The notes beneath the pieces were generated by a model, which worked only from the letters and a program-made list of their open reading frames with translations, had not been told where the DNA came from and searched no databases. DNA of 64,000 nucleotides from JBAXXL01 sp037127915. GTDB taxonomy: Bacteria; Bacteroidota; Ignavibacteria; Kapaibacteriales; UBA2268. The translations under genes and the position numbers were made by a program. Where the stretch lies: NCBI GenBank assembly GCA_037127915.1, contig JBAXXL010000022.1, positions 1 to 64,000 of the forward strand, written 5' to 3'. Below are positions 1 through 8,259 of the stretch, in pieces. The first letter of the stretch is position 1. Each line of letters begins with the position of its first letter.

Positions 1-281
1 AAGATATTAATAATGGCATAATTGAAAACTTCGAATTTGCACCAAATCCTGCATCGGATGAAGCGAATATAAGATTTGATTTGTTAAAAGATACTAAAAC
101 ATTGAAACTCGAAATATATGATAGTAAAGGTGATATGATAGCAAATATTCCTGTTGCAAATTACAATAAGGGTCAAAATTATATTAATTTAAATACATCA
201 GGTATTAATTCAGGTAGTTACTATCTTGTACTAAATGCAGATAATGCCAAAATGTGTTTGCCAATTAGGATTATAAGATAA
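1..281 (+). CDS. T9SS cargo protein, C-terminal sorting domain (5' part outside window)
   Basis: The reading frame is open from base 3 to the TAA at 279-281, so the gene enters from the left edge. The visible end reads FEFAPNPASDEANIRFDL and then a beta-rich stretch with GSYYLVL and PIRIIR. That is the layout of the T9SS type A sorting domain (PNPA-like start, G-Y-L-V near the end, basic last residues). The domain directs a secreted protein through the outer membrane and is normally removed. The passenger domain lies outside the window, so its function cannot be given. A strong terminator follows 30 bases downstream. Confidence 0.85.
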   Translation, partial: DINNGIIENFEFAPNPASDEANIRFDLLKDTKTLKLEIYDSKGDMIANIPVANYNKGQNYINLNTSGINSGSYYLVLNADNAKMCLPIRIIR

Positions 282-310
282 CGATTAATATTTGCGTTAT
301 TTAGATTATT

Positions 311-345
311 ACTACCGGTTGATTTATTCAGCCGGTAGTTTTTTT
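311..345 (+). terminator. Rho-independent terminator
   Basis: A 12-bp stem (311-322 with 328-339, one G-T wobble, ACTACCGG core) with a 5-base loop is followed by a run of T. It ends the T9SS gene at 281. It also lies just past the stop of the opposing mnmA. Confidence 0.85.
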
Positions 346-375
346 AAAGCATACTTTGGATAGATTATAAATACC

Positions 376-1434
376 TTACACCGTTCCACTAATTATACCG
401 CCGCCTAAACATAATGCATCATCGTAGAAAATTGAAAATTGACCCGGGGAAATACCTGCGTCTTGCTGATTCAATTTTACTTTCAACAAATCTTTACCTT
501 GAAATTCGATATTGCAATCGATTTTTTTCGGTCCGTGTCTGAGTTTGGTGGTTAGGTTAAATTTTTCGGGTGCGTCGTTTATCCAATTAATGTCGGAAAC
601 GAAATACTCATTGCAAGGTCTGTTGAGTATATCTTCGCTGTGTGAGACATAAATTATATTTTCGTTAATATCTTTTTGAACTACATACCATGGTCCGCCG
701 CTAAGCCCTAAGCCTTGGCGCTGACCGATTGTGTGGAACCAAAAGCCGTTATGTTCGCCTAATTTTTTGCCGGATTCTAATTCTATTATGTTTCCTTTCT
801 TTTCACCAAGATGGAATTTCACAAAATCGTTATATTTGATTTTTCCGAGGAAGCATATTCCTTGGCTGTCTTTCCTTACCGCGGTCGGCAATTCGAAAGC
901 GGTCGCTTTTTCCCTAACTTCTGATTTTTGGAAATCGCCCAGCGGGAAATAAATACGGGATAACTGAGATTGGTTAAGATAAGTCAGGAAATAGGTTTGG
1001 TCTTTGAATTTATCTTCCGCTTGATAAAGCAGAAATTTACCGTCCGATTCAATGCACTTGGCATAATGTCCCGAAACGCATTTATCGAACGATGTTTGGA
1101 GTTTATCGAAAAAGAGTCCGAATTTTATATTTTTGTTGCACATTATGTCGGGACTTGGAGTACGACCGGCTTTTAATTCTGTTATGGAATATTCTACAAC
1201 AGTGTTGAAATATTCCCTCTGCATATTGATTATTTTCAGGGGTACGTCCAATTTTTTACAGACTTCGCGGGCATAATACAAATCTTCTTCCCATGGGCAA
1301 TCGCCCATAAAAGCCATATCGTCTTCGAGCCAAATTTTTAGATAATACGCCTCAGCATCCCAGCCCATTTGCTTAACCATCGCCAAAGCAACAGAACTAT
1401 CAACACCACCCGATAATAATACTACAGCTTTCAT
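376..1434 (-). CDS. mnmA: tRNA-specific 2-thiouridylase MnmA
   Basis: MnmA makes 2-thiouridine at position 34 of tRNA-Lys, -Glu and -Gln, using ATP and sulfur relayed by IscS and Tus-type carriers. The 352-aa protein has the PP-loop SGGVDSS at residues 8-14. The nucleophile Cys99 sits in SPDIMCNKNIKFG and the second catalytic Cys194 in DSQGICFLG; both are needed for the persulfide mechanism. The length is normal for the family. The start lies 1 bp after the pgpA stop, so it is the last gene of a five-gene minus-strand operon. The identification is firm. Confidence 0.97.
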   Translation of the reverse strand: MKAVVLLSGGVDSSVALAMVKQMGWDAEAYYLKIWLEDDMAFMGDCPWEEDLYYAREVCKKLDVPLKIINMQREYFNTVVEYSITELKAGRTPSPDIMCNKNIKFGLFFDKLQTSFDKCVSGHYAKCIESDGKFLLYQAEDKFKDQTYFLTYLNQSQLSRIYFPLGDFQKSEVREKATAFELPTAVRKDSQGICFLGKIKYNDFVKFHLGEKKGNIIELESGKKLGEHNGFWFHTIGQRQGLGLSGGPWYVVQKDINENIIYVSHSEDILNRPCNEYFVSDINWINDAPEKFNLTTKLRHGPKKIDCNIEFQGKDLLKVKLNQQDAGISPGQFSIFYDDALCLGGGIISGTV

Positions 1435-1435
1435 A

Positions 1436-1942
1436 TCATTGTGATAAATGTTTAATTAAATAATATATGCCGAAAATATTCGATAGTTGGTATATGCAGT
1501 GCAATGCCACCCAAGCAAAAACCGCCGCAAGCACGTCGTCGAATAACACCCAAAAACTACCTTTCTTGTTGTTTGCTAAATGTATCGGATAAGGTTTGAA
1601 TATGTCGAATAGACGGAAAAAACCGAATGCAATCAACGCCCAAACCGGTCCAAACACTATGTAGGGGCTGAATAATACAAGTAACATTCCGATAATTTCA
1701 TCTATTACTATTTGCGGGGCATCATCGCCGTGAACTAATTCCATCCTTTTGATTGACGATAGCGAAATCACAAACAAAACGATAACTGCAATTCCGATAA
1801 AATATAGTCTTGTAGGCATAGGAATGAATAATACGCTAAGTGGAATAATGGAGGCAACTGTACCGGGAGCATATTTAACCTTCCCAACGAAGAAAAATGT
1901 CGTCAGCAGTTCATCCCATATCCTTAATAAATTCCACTTCAT
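1436..1942 (-). CDS. pgpA: Phosphatidylglycerophosphatase A
   Basis: PgpA is an inner-membrane phosphatase that dephosphorylates phosphatidylglycerophosphate to phosphatidylglycerol. The 168-aa protein shows the family hallmarks: DDAPQIVIDEIIG (residues 73-85), FRLFDIFKPYPI (109-120) and the acidic pair in VLFDDVLA (132-139), between about four hydrophobic segments. Its start codon overlaps the stop of pgsA, which makes the substrate, so consecutive steps of phospholipid synthesis are translationally coupled. Confidence 0.94.
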   Translation of the reverse strand: MKWNLLRIWDELLTTFFFVGKVKYAPGTVASIIPLSVLFIPMPTRLYFIGIAVIVLFVISLSSIKRMELVHGDDAPQIVIDEIIGMLLVLFSPYIVFGPVWALIAFGFFRLFDIFKPYPIHLANNKKGSFWVLFDDVLAAVFAWVALHCIYQLSNIFGIYYLIKHLSQ

Positions 1943-2526
1943 TAGTCAACCTTCACTTTTTTAACTGTAGGTTTTTTTAGATAATCAACAAGCGTCCATA
2001 CAGTTAAGATTGTTATAGCTATAATCGTATATTTAATATAACTCGAATAAACAATCAGCCGGCACATTTGCGTAACATCAGGGGATATCCGCATGTTTTC
2101 GATAAAGATAATCCACAAAATAAAGCTAATGAAAAACATTTGTACAAATGTTTTAAATTTTGCAATATAAGAAGTTTTGAATTCAAGCTGGCGTTTGTCG
2201 CTATATATTCTCAAATATGTTGTTAAAATATCGCGCAATATTATCAAACATACTGCCCAAATCGGTGCTATGCCTAACATTCCAAAAGCTACAAATGCCG
2301 CACAGGTAAGTACTTTGTCGGCTAATGGGTCAAAAAACGCTCCCCATGCCGTCGTAGCATCATATTTACGAGCCGCATAACCATCCAAAAAGTCTGTTAC
2401 AGCGGCAATAAAAAATAGTATTATGGCAACAAGTTTTGCTTCATAAGAATGCACAAAGAATAGTACCAAAAATATTGGTGCTATTATAACCCGAGCCCAA
2501 GACAATATGTTAGGTAAACTTTTCAT
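1942..2526 (-). CDS. pgsA: CDP-diacylglycerol--glycerol-3-phosphate 3-phosphatidyltransferase
   Basis: This enzyme makes phosphatidylglycerophosphate from CDP-diacylglycerol and glycerol-3-phosphate in the inner membrane. The complete CDP-alcohol phosphotransferase motif D-x2-DG-x2-AR-x8-G-x3-D-x3-D is present at residues 45-70 with every key residue intact (D45, D48, G49, A52, R53, G62, D66, D70). The protein has 194 aa and several membrane helices, normal for PgsA. The 3' end overlaps pgpA by 1 bp and the 5' end overlaps the tpiA stop by 1 bp. Head-group class is inferred mainly from the pgpA neighbour. Confidence 0.94.
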   Translation of the reverse strand: MKSLPNILSWARVIIAPIFLVLFFVHSYEAKLVAIILFFIAAVTDFLDGYAARKYDATTAWGAFFDPLADKVLTCAAFVAFGMLGIAPIWAVCLIILRDILTTYLRIYSDKRQLEFKTSYIAKFKTFVQMFFISFILWIIFIENMRISPDVTQMCRLIVYSSYIKYTIIAITILTVWTLVDYLKKPTVKKVKVD

Positions 2527-3299
2527 TATTTGAATGTTAATTCGCTGGCTGTTTTAATAATGGACAAAAATTCTTCAAATTTTAGCGAAGCTCCGCCAAT
2601 CAATCCTCCAGAGATATTCGGTTGGCTCAATAGTTCACCGGCATTTTGAGCATTCATACTGCCGCCGTATAAAATAAACATATTATTGCCTTTTTCACCG
2701 AATATTACCCGCATTGCGGATCGGATTTGAGAATGTACTTCTTCAGCTTGCTCCGCTGTTGCCGAAAGACCGGTTCCAATCGCCCAAACCGGTTCATAAG
2801 CAATAATTATACTTCCGGATTGTTCGGCAGTTAATCCGGCTAATCCTTTTTCTAATTGTCCCATTACTATTGGTAAAGTACTACCTTCGTTTCTTTGCTC
2901 CAAAGTTTCACCGACACATAGAATTGGTTTCAAACCTTCAGCAATTGCAGAATGAACCTTCTTATTAATAAATTCATCTGTTTCGCCAAATAAACATCTG
3001 CGTTCGGAATGTCCGATAATAACATATTCTGCACCAGATTTTCTTATCATCTCACATGATATTTCACCGGTAAAAGCACCGCTTTTAGCATAATGACAAT
3101 TTTGAGCTCCGACCTTTAGGTTTGAATCTTCAGTGATTTGGATTACGCGTAGTAAATTAATTGCAGGTGGACAAAGCAATACTCCAACCCTGGACAAATC
3201 CATTCCTACTAATCCTTTCCGAATAGCGGACGCCAACACAGCGGCTTCATCCGGTACTGTGTTCATTTTCCAATTTCCTGCTATTAAATACTTTTTCAT
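2526..3299 (-). CDS. tpiA: Triosephosphate isomerase
   Basis: Interconverts dihydroxyacetone phosphate and glyceraldehyde-3-phosphate in glycolysis and gluconeogenesis. The catalytic residues are all visible: Asn9 and Lys11 in GNWKMNT, His97 in IIGHSERR, and Glu169 in IIAYEPVWAIGTG. The phosphate-binding loop reads ILYGGSMN near the C-terminus. The 257-aa length is typical. It sits in the operon between the rmlD-like gene (8-bp gap) and pgsA (1-bp overlap). TpiA supplies triose phosphates that feed glycerol-3-phosphate, a reasonable link to the phospholipid genes. Confidence 0.97.
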   Translation of the reverse strand: MKKYLIAGNWKMNTVPDEAAVLASAIRKGLVGMDLSRVGVLLCPPAINLLRVIQITEDSNLKVGAQNCHYAKSGAFTGEISCEMIRKSGAEYVIIGHSERRCLFGETDEFINKKVHSAIAEGLKPILCVGETLEQRNEGSTLPIVMGQLEKGLAGLTAEQSGSIIIAYEPVWAIGTGLSATAEQAEEVHSQIRSAMRVIFGEKGNNMFILYGGSMNAQNAGELLSQPNISGGLIGGASLKFEEFLSIIKTASELTFK

Positions 3300-3307
3300 A
3301 TCTATCT

Positions 3308-4210
3308 CTACTTCTTTTCTAATACTTTATATTGTTTATATAAAAACGCAATGGAATCCATAGCACTTAATGCGCTTGGCATATCAAAATCTAATTCTTT
3401 TATTGCTTTTGCTGTATTCAAACCGCATTTGTGCGGGATAAGTTCATTGATTTTATCAGTTTTCTGCACCAGATTTCTATCATATCCGAAGATCTCGGCC
3501 ACCGATGAGGCGAAATTATAAGCATCGTAAACGTCTTTTCCGGCTATATGGTAAATTCCGGTTTTTTCTCTCTCAATTACCCGAGCTATTCCTTCAGCCA
3601 AATCCTCAGAAAAAATTGGGGTTCTTGTAACTTTTTCGGATACTAAAACTTTTTCCCCTTTATGCAATTTTGCAACTATATCGAACAATTCGTCTTTTTT
3701 GGAATATTTAGAAAAACCAAAAGGCATACTGGTTCTTATAATTGTCCAAGGGATATTTTCACTTCTGATCATATTTTCTGCGGCGTGCTTTGTTTTCCCG
3801 TAATAGTTTACCGGTTCCGGACGGGCTTCTTCTTTATAAAGTCCGATTGTACCATCGAAAATCATATCACTTGAAACACCGACATATTTAGCATCAACAA
3901 TATTTGCGATTCTAACCAAATTTTGAGATAATATTAGATTAAGATCACTTGCTTTTTTCTTATCGTCTTCACATTCTAGTAAATTGCTTAACTCGCAAAC
4001 ATTAAGAATGTAATCAGGTTTTAAAGCGAAGCATAGTTCTTTAAGTTTTTCTCTATCCGTTACATCTGTATAATTAAGATTTGCTAAGCCATCCAGCTTT
4101 TCATTCGGGCTAACGACATACAAATCATTTTTCGTATTATTCGCAAAATACGAGCTCAGGCTTTCGCCTAAAATTTCATCACCGCCGATTAACAGTATCT
4201 TTTTATTCAT
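3308..4210 (-). CDS. RmlD-like sugar-nucleotide reductase (extended SDR)
   Basis: This 300-aa protein belongs to the NAD(P)-binding extended SDR / dTDP-4-dehydrorhamnose reductase superfamily. Visible features are an N-terminal Rossmann glycine motif (GGDEILG, residues 9-15), the SSD-MIFDG strand (113-120) and the catalytic Tyr137/Lys141 in YGKTK. After that come the substrate-domain signatures ENIPWTIIRTSMPFG and GIYHIAGKD. The partners rmlA, rmlB and rmlC are not nearby, so dTDP-rhamnose synthesis is not proved. It is the first gene of the mnmA operon; a TAAATTTG promoter box lies 40 bp upstream. Confidence 0.8.
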   Translation of the reverse strand: MNKKILLIGGDEILGESLSSYFANNTKNDLYVVSPNEKLDGLANLNYTDVTDREKLKELCFALKPDYILNVCELSNLLECEDDKKKASDLNLILSQNLVRIANIVDAKYVGVSSDMIFDGTIGLYKEEARPEPVNYYGKTKHAAENMIRSENIPWTIIRTSMPFGFSKYSKKDELFDIVAKLHKGEKVLVSEKVTRTPIFSEDLAEGIARVIEREKTGIYHIAGKDVYDAYNFASSVAEIFGYDRNLVQKTDKINELIPHKCGLNTAKAIKELDFDMPSALSAMDSIAFLYKQYKVLEKK

Positions 4211-4249
4211 TCTATTAAATGCAAAAGTGTTTTTAATAATTTATATCTG

Positions 4250-4257
4250 CAAATTTA
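4250..4257 (-). promoter_or_regulatory. Bacteroidota-type -7 box (TAnnTTTG)
   Basis: On the minus strand the box reads TAAATTTG, 40 bp before the start codon of the rmlD-like gene at 4210. It matches the Bacteroidota primary-sigma -7 consensus TAnnTTTG. I see no good TTG at the -33 position, so the call is tentative. It would drive the five-gene operon ending with mnmA. Confidence 0.45.
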
Positions 4258-4353
4258 CTCAATTTTTTTCGATTCCTAAAATCTTTTTACGGAATAGTGG
4301 TAAAGAGGGGAGGAAACGCAAAACCCGGAAGAAACACACCAGTGAAAAAAGAA

Positions 4354-4526
4354 GAACACACCTCCTGGCCCCCTCTTAATAGAGGGGGAACAAGACATGT
4401 GTATTTATATTATTAACTTATGGTGATTTGCTTTAAAATAATAAATACTAAAAATCATCATAAGATAATCTTTAATAAAGACTTAGGTTATTCCACCTCT
4501 ATTAAGAGGGGGTTAGGGGGTGTGTC
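4354..4526. repeat. Inverted-repeat mobile-like element, copy A
   Basis: About 170 bp bounded by imperfect terminal inverted repeats. The left end contains CCCCCTCTTAATAGAGGGGG and the right end CCTCTATTAAGAGGGGG followed by TTAGGGGGTGTGTC. Each end is itself a hairpin (CCCCCTCT/AGAGGGGG). The AT-rich body carries a shared GACTTAGGTTATTCC segment. It is related to copies B (4957-5252), C (14936-15107) and D (17060-17231). The right flank (GGCATA then CTTGAATAATAA) is also shared, and here it runs straight into the DUF559 gene. The left arm has mutations (CTCCTGGCC for CCCCTAACC). The 4211-4353 stretch to its left shows nothing else I recognise. Confidence 0.85.
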
Positions 4527-4593
4527 GGAAGGTGAAAATTGGCATATCTTTTGATAAACATATAACTTGAATAATAACTTATTAAAAAATACT

Positions 4594-4971
4594 ATGCATA
4601 TAACCTACAACCAACACCTAAAAGAATACGCCCGAAATCTCCGCAACCATAAGACTTTTGCTGAACGAAACCTTTGGCAGATGCTCAAGGGCAAACAAAT
4701 CAATGGTTTTGACTTTCACCGCCAAAAGCCAATCGGTAATTTCATCGCCGATTTCTATTGCTATGCTTTACGATTAGTAATTGAAGTAGATGGCATTACA
4801 CACGAGGATAAGAAAGTGCAGATAAACGACAAACGGAAAGATGAATATTTTACTGAAATCGGTTTGACGGTTATGCGGTTCACCGATGATGAAGTGATTG
4901 GAAATAGCGATCTTGTGGAACGGAGGATAAGAGAATTTGCCAAAAGCAATTTGAAGAAACACACCCCCTAA
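4594..4971 (+). CDS. DUF559 domain endonuclease-like protein
   Basis: A 125-aa protein of the DUF559 family, a small Vsr/PD-(D/E)xK-like nuclease fold. Visible family blocks are EYARNLRNHKTFAERNLWQ, the GFDFHRQKPIGNFIADFYC core with Asp53, and LVIEVDGITH with Glu64, Asp66 and His70. An upstream TTG at 4567 is in frame, but the ATG at 4594 gives the standard family N-terminus. The gene starts about 70 bp after element copy A ends, and its last residues (KKHTP and the stop) are encoded by the left inverted repeat of copy B. The substrate is unknown; a role in moving or maintaining the repeats is inference. Confidence 0.88.
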   Translation: MHITYNQHLKEYARNLRNHKTFAERNLWQMLKGKQINGFDFHRQKPIGNFIADFYCYALRLVIEVDGITHEDKKVQINDKRKDEYFTEIGLTVMRFTDDEVIGNSDLVERRIREFAKSNLKKHTP

Positions 4972-5252
4972 CCCCCTCTTAATAGAGGGGGAACAAGACA
5001 AGCGCATATATATTATATGCTTATGGCGAATTTGGAATTGTGAAAAATACTTTATAAAGATTATAAACAAATCTCTAATAATGACTTAGGTTATTCCCCC
5101 TCTTGATAGAGGGGGAGCAAGACAAGTGTATTTATAATAGTTGCTTATGGCATATTTGCTTATAACAATAAATGCTAAAAATGATTATAAACAAATCTCT
5201 GATAATGACTTAGGTTATTCCCCCTCTATCAAGAGGGGGTTAGGGGGTGTGT
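4957..5252. repeat. Inverted-repeat element, copy B (tandem, two fused units)
   Basis: The left terminal repeat begins at 4957 inside the DUF559 gene; the right terminal repeat ends near 5252. In the middle (about 5095-5125) a right-type arm, TTATTCCCCCTCT, runs directly into a left-type arm, GATAGAGGGGGAGCAAGACA. Two units are therefore joined through one shared hairpin. Both bodies contain AACAAATCTCT and AATGACTTAGGTTATTC. No gene was found between 4972 and 5433. Confidence 0.85.
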
Positions 5253-5433
5253 CGGAAGGTGAAAAATTGAAACTTAAATTTCTCGTTTGCTTCACTGTAG
5301 TGGTTAGGGTGTGTATCTTAATTAAAAAAAACATACACCACTTTTGCACACCCCATCGCTAAATAAAATATATTTTGTAAATTTGCTATATAATTTGTTA
5401 TTATAATTTTATTTATATATACATAGTAATTAT

Positions 5434-8259
5434 ATGGCTCTAAGTTGGAACGAAATCAAAGACCGGGCGGTTAAGTTTTCAAAAGAATGGGAAGACGCTT
5501 GCCGCGAAGAAGCGGACGCGAAACCTTTTTTAGTGGATTTTTTCGATGTATTCGGAATTACTTCAAAACGTGTGGGTTCGTTCGAGCATAAGGTGAAAAA
5601 GCTCGGCGATTCCGACGGTTATATTGACCTGCTTTGGAAGGGAATGATATTAATCGAGATGAAAAGCCGCGGCAAAAGCCTTGACCGTGCATTTCAGCAG
5701 GCGAAAGATTATATACACGGACTGAGCGAATTGGAAGCCCCGAAATACATTCTGGTTTGCGATTTCGAAAATTTCAGGCTGTATGATTTAGAGACCCTCA
5801 CCCCAACCCTCTCCCAAATGGGCGAGGGAGTAAAAGACTTCAGCACAGAGCAAGAAAAAGACCTCACCCCAGCCCTCTCCAAAAATGGAGAGGGTGTTAT
5901 CGAATTCAAACTTCACGACTTAGTGCAAAATGTCCAGCACTTCGGTTTTATTGCCGGATACCAAAAGCGGGTTTACAAAGAGCAAGACCCCGTTAACATT
6001 TACGCCGCCGAGGTGATGGGAAAACTTCACGACAAACTGAAAGCCATCGGCTACGACGGGCATCCGCTCGAGGTCTATCTTGTGCGTCTACTTTTCTGCT
6101 TATTCGCCGACGACACCACAATTTTTGACAAAGATATTTTCAGCGACTTTATCGCACAGCGCACAAATCCCGACGGGAGCGATTTAGCCGCGCGCTTGAG
6201 CGAACTGTTCTACATCCTGAACACGCCGAAAGAACGCCGATTGAAGAACATAGACGAGCAATTGGACGCCTTCCCATATACAAACGGAAGTTTATTCGAG
6301 GAAACGCTTCCGCCAGCGGGATTCGATTCCGGTATGCGGACGATATTGCTGGAATGTTGCCTGATTGATTGGGGCAAGATTTCGCCGGCTATATTCGGTT
6401 CGATGTTCCAAAGCGTTATGAATCCGAAAGAAAGGCGCAATCTGGGAGCGCACTACACAAGCGAAAAAAATATATTGAAGCTCATTAAGCCGCTGTTTCT
6501 GGATGAGCTGTGGGCGGAATTCGAAACCGTGAAGGGTAACCGCAACAGGCTCACCGAATTCCACACCAAGCTCGCGAATCTCCGCTTTTTGGATCCCGCC
6601 TGCGGTTGCGGAAATTTCCTGATTATCACATACCGCGAATTGCGATTGCTCGAAATGGAAATTATCAAAATCCTTTACCGCGAAGAGCTGGTTACGGATG
6701 TGTCGCAAATTATACGCATTGACGTGGATCAATTCTACGGCGTCGAGCTGGAGGAGTTTCCGGCGCGCATTGCCGAGGTGGCTATGTGGCTGATGGACCA
6801 CCAGATGAATATGCTGGTCAGCGAGCAGTTCGGGCAGTATTTCACACGTCTGCCTCTGAAAAAAGCCGCTAATATAACACACGGCAACGCTTTGAGAATT
6901 GATTGGGAAACGCTCGTACCCAAAAACCAACTCTCGTACATACTTGGAAATCCACCGTTTATAGGCTCGAAGATGATGACCCAAGAGCAAAGAGACGATA
7001 TTGTTGGATTATTTAATAACTCTCAGGGAAGTGGAGTTTTAGATTATGTTTCCGGATGGTATATAAAAGCGGCGAAATACATACAAGGAACAAATATCAA
7101 AGTTGCATTCGTTTCGACTAATTCAATTTCACAAGGTGAACAAGTCGGAGTTTTATGGAACTCGATGTTTAACTTGAATATCAAAATTCATTTTGCCCAT
7201 CGCACTTTCAAGTGGAGCAATGAAGCGAAAGGAAATGCCGCGGTTTACTGTGTGATTTATGGTTTTGCAAATTTCGATATTAAAAATAAAAGAATTTTCG
7301 ATTATGAAGATATTAAAGGTGAACCACACGAAATATTGGCACAAAATGTTAATCCTTATATTGTCGATGCTAAAGATGTTTTTATCAAGCCAAGATCTAA
7401 AACTTTATGCGACGTTCCTCAAATGAGTTTTGGAAATATGCCAAACGATGGTGGGAATCTGTTATTAACTGATGAAGAAAAAAATCATTTAATTTCAAAA
7501 GAACCGGATTTGATAAATCTGATAAAACCATTCATAAGTGCGCGTGAATTTATTAATAATGAGAAACGTTGGTGCCTGTGGTTATTAAATGCAAATCCAT
7601 CAGAAATTAGAAAATCAGCCGAAGTAACTAAAAGAATTAACGATGTAAGAAAACTAAGAGAAAGTAGCGATAGAAAAACGACAAAGCAACTTGCTGAATT
7701 CCCTACTCTTTTTGGCGAAATCAGACAACCCAGCTCCGATTATATCCTAATTCCAAGGCATTCATCAGAAAACAGGAAATATATTCCTATTGGATATTTT
7801 TCTGCTTCTAATATTGCGGCAGATAGCTGTAATACCATTTCAAATACTACTTTATATCACTTTGGTATTCTTACATCTGAAATGCACATGGCTTGGATAA
7901 AAACAGTTTGCGGACGAATTAAAAGCGATTACCGTTATTCCAACACAATCGTTTACAACAACTTCCCTTGGCCCGAAAACCCGAGCGAAAAGCAAATCCA
8001 ATCCATTGAATCGGCGGCGCAAGCGGTACTGGACGCCCGCGCGCAATTTCCCGACAGCTCCTTAGCCGACCTCTACGATCCGCTGACTATGCCGCCCGTA
8101 TTAGTGAAAGCCCATAACGCATTGGACAAAGCCGTTGACTCCGCCTACCGTCCGCAACCCTTCACCAGCGACGCCAAACGTATGGAATTTTTGTTTGAGT
8201 TGTATGAGAAGTTTACAAGTGGGCTGTTTGTGAAAGAGAAGAAGAGGAGGAAGGCGTAA
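5434..8259 (+). CDS. MmeI-like type IIL restriction-modification enzyme
   Basis: A single 941-aa polypeptide that should both cut and methylate DNA. The N-terminal PD-(D/E)xK nuclease shows Asp65, Glu75 and Lys77 in YIDLLWKGMILIEMKSRG. A helical linker follows, then an N6-adenine methyltransferase with SAM motif LDPACGCGNF (about residue 386) and catalytic NPPF (about 506), then a C-terminal target-recognition region. This is the MmeI/YeeA family order. Two oddities stand out. Two palindromic repeats are inserted in frame at residues 121-154. The region about 6960-7920 is much more AT-rich than its flanks, suggesting exchange of the specificity segment. The next gene overlaps by 1 bp. No separate specificity subunit is needed. 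Confidence 0.93.
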   Translation: MALSWNEIKDRAVKFSKEWEDACREEADAKPFLVDFFDVFGITSKRVGSFEHKVKKLGDSDGYIDLLWKGMILIEMKSRGKSLDRAFQQAKDYIHGLSELEAPKYILVCDFENFRLYDLETLTPTLSQMGEGVKDFSTEQEKDLTPALSKNGEGVIEFKLHDLVQNVQHFGFIAGYQKRVYKEQDPVNIYAAEVMGKLHDKLKAIGYDGHPLEVYLVRLLFCLFADDTTIFDKDIFSDFIAQRTNPDGSDLAARLSELFYILNTPKERRLKNIDEQLDAFPYTNGSLFEETLPPAGFDSGMRTILLECCLIDWGKISPAIFGSMFQSVMNPKERRNLGAHYTSEKNILKLIKPLFLDELWAEFETVKGNRNRLTEFHTKLANLRFLDPACGCGNFLIITYRELRLLEMEIIKILYREELVTDVSQIIRIDVDQFYGVELEEFPARIAEVAMWLMDHQMNMLVSEQFGQYFTRLPLKKAANITHGNALRIDWETLVPKNQLSYILGNPPFIGSKMMTQEQRDDIVGLFNNSQGSGVLDYVSGWYIKAAKYIQGTNIKVAFVSTNSISQGEQVGVLWNSMFNLNIKIHFAHRTFKWSNEAKGNAAVYCVIYGFANFDIKNKRIFDYEDIKGEPHEILAQNVNPYIVDAKDVFIKPRSKTLCDVPQMSFGNMPNDGGNLLLTDEEKNHLISKEPDLINLIKPFISAREFINNEKRWCLWLLNANPSEIRKSAEVTKRINDVRKLRESSDRKTTKQLAEFPTLFGEIRQPSSDYILIPRHSSENRKYIPIGYFSASNIAADSCNTISNTTLYHFGILTSEMHMAWIKTVCGRIKSDYRYSNTIVYNNFPWPENPSEKQIQSIESAAQAVLDARAQFPDSSLADLYDPLTMPPVLVKAHNALDKAVDSAYRPQPFTSDAKRMEFLFELYEKFTSGLFVKEKKRRKA
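5795..5830. repeat. In-frame palindromic repeat, first copy
   Basis: An imperfect hairpin (arms CCCTCACCCCAACCCTCTCCC and GGGCGAGGGAG around AAAT) lies inside the MmeI-like gene and is translated as LTPTLSQMGEGV. It belongs to a widespread palindrome class whose translation gives LTPxLSxxGEG. It is in frame and keeps the gene open. Confidence 0.8.
5861..5896. repeat. In-frame palindromic repeat, second copy
   Basis: A second hairpin of the same family (CCTCTCC AAAAAT GGAGAGG core), 30 bp after the first, is translated as LTPALSKNGEGV. The flanking protein (FENFRLYDLE before, EFKLHDLVQNV after) would be contiguous in ordinary MmeI relatives, so both copies plus their spacer look like an insertion. 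Confidence 0.8.

Noticed and set aside
3308..4210. rfbD as a firm gene name
   Set aside because: The SDR fold is clear, but no other dTDP-rhamnose genes are present, so only RmlD-like is claimed.
5141..5362. 73-codon open frame across element copy B
   Set aside because: The translation contains GYSPSIKRGLGG, which is just the inverted-repeat arm; the same text appears at 17105-17293.
6292..6990. 232-codon minus-strand open frame inside the MmeI-like gene
   Set aside because: It is the antisense of a firmly identified gene in its GC-rich section; no family features and no ribosome site.
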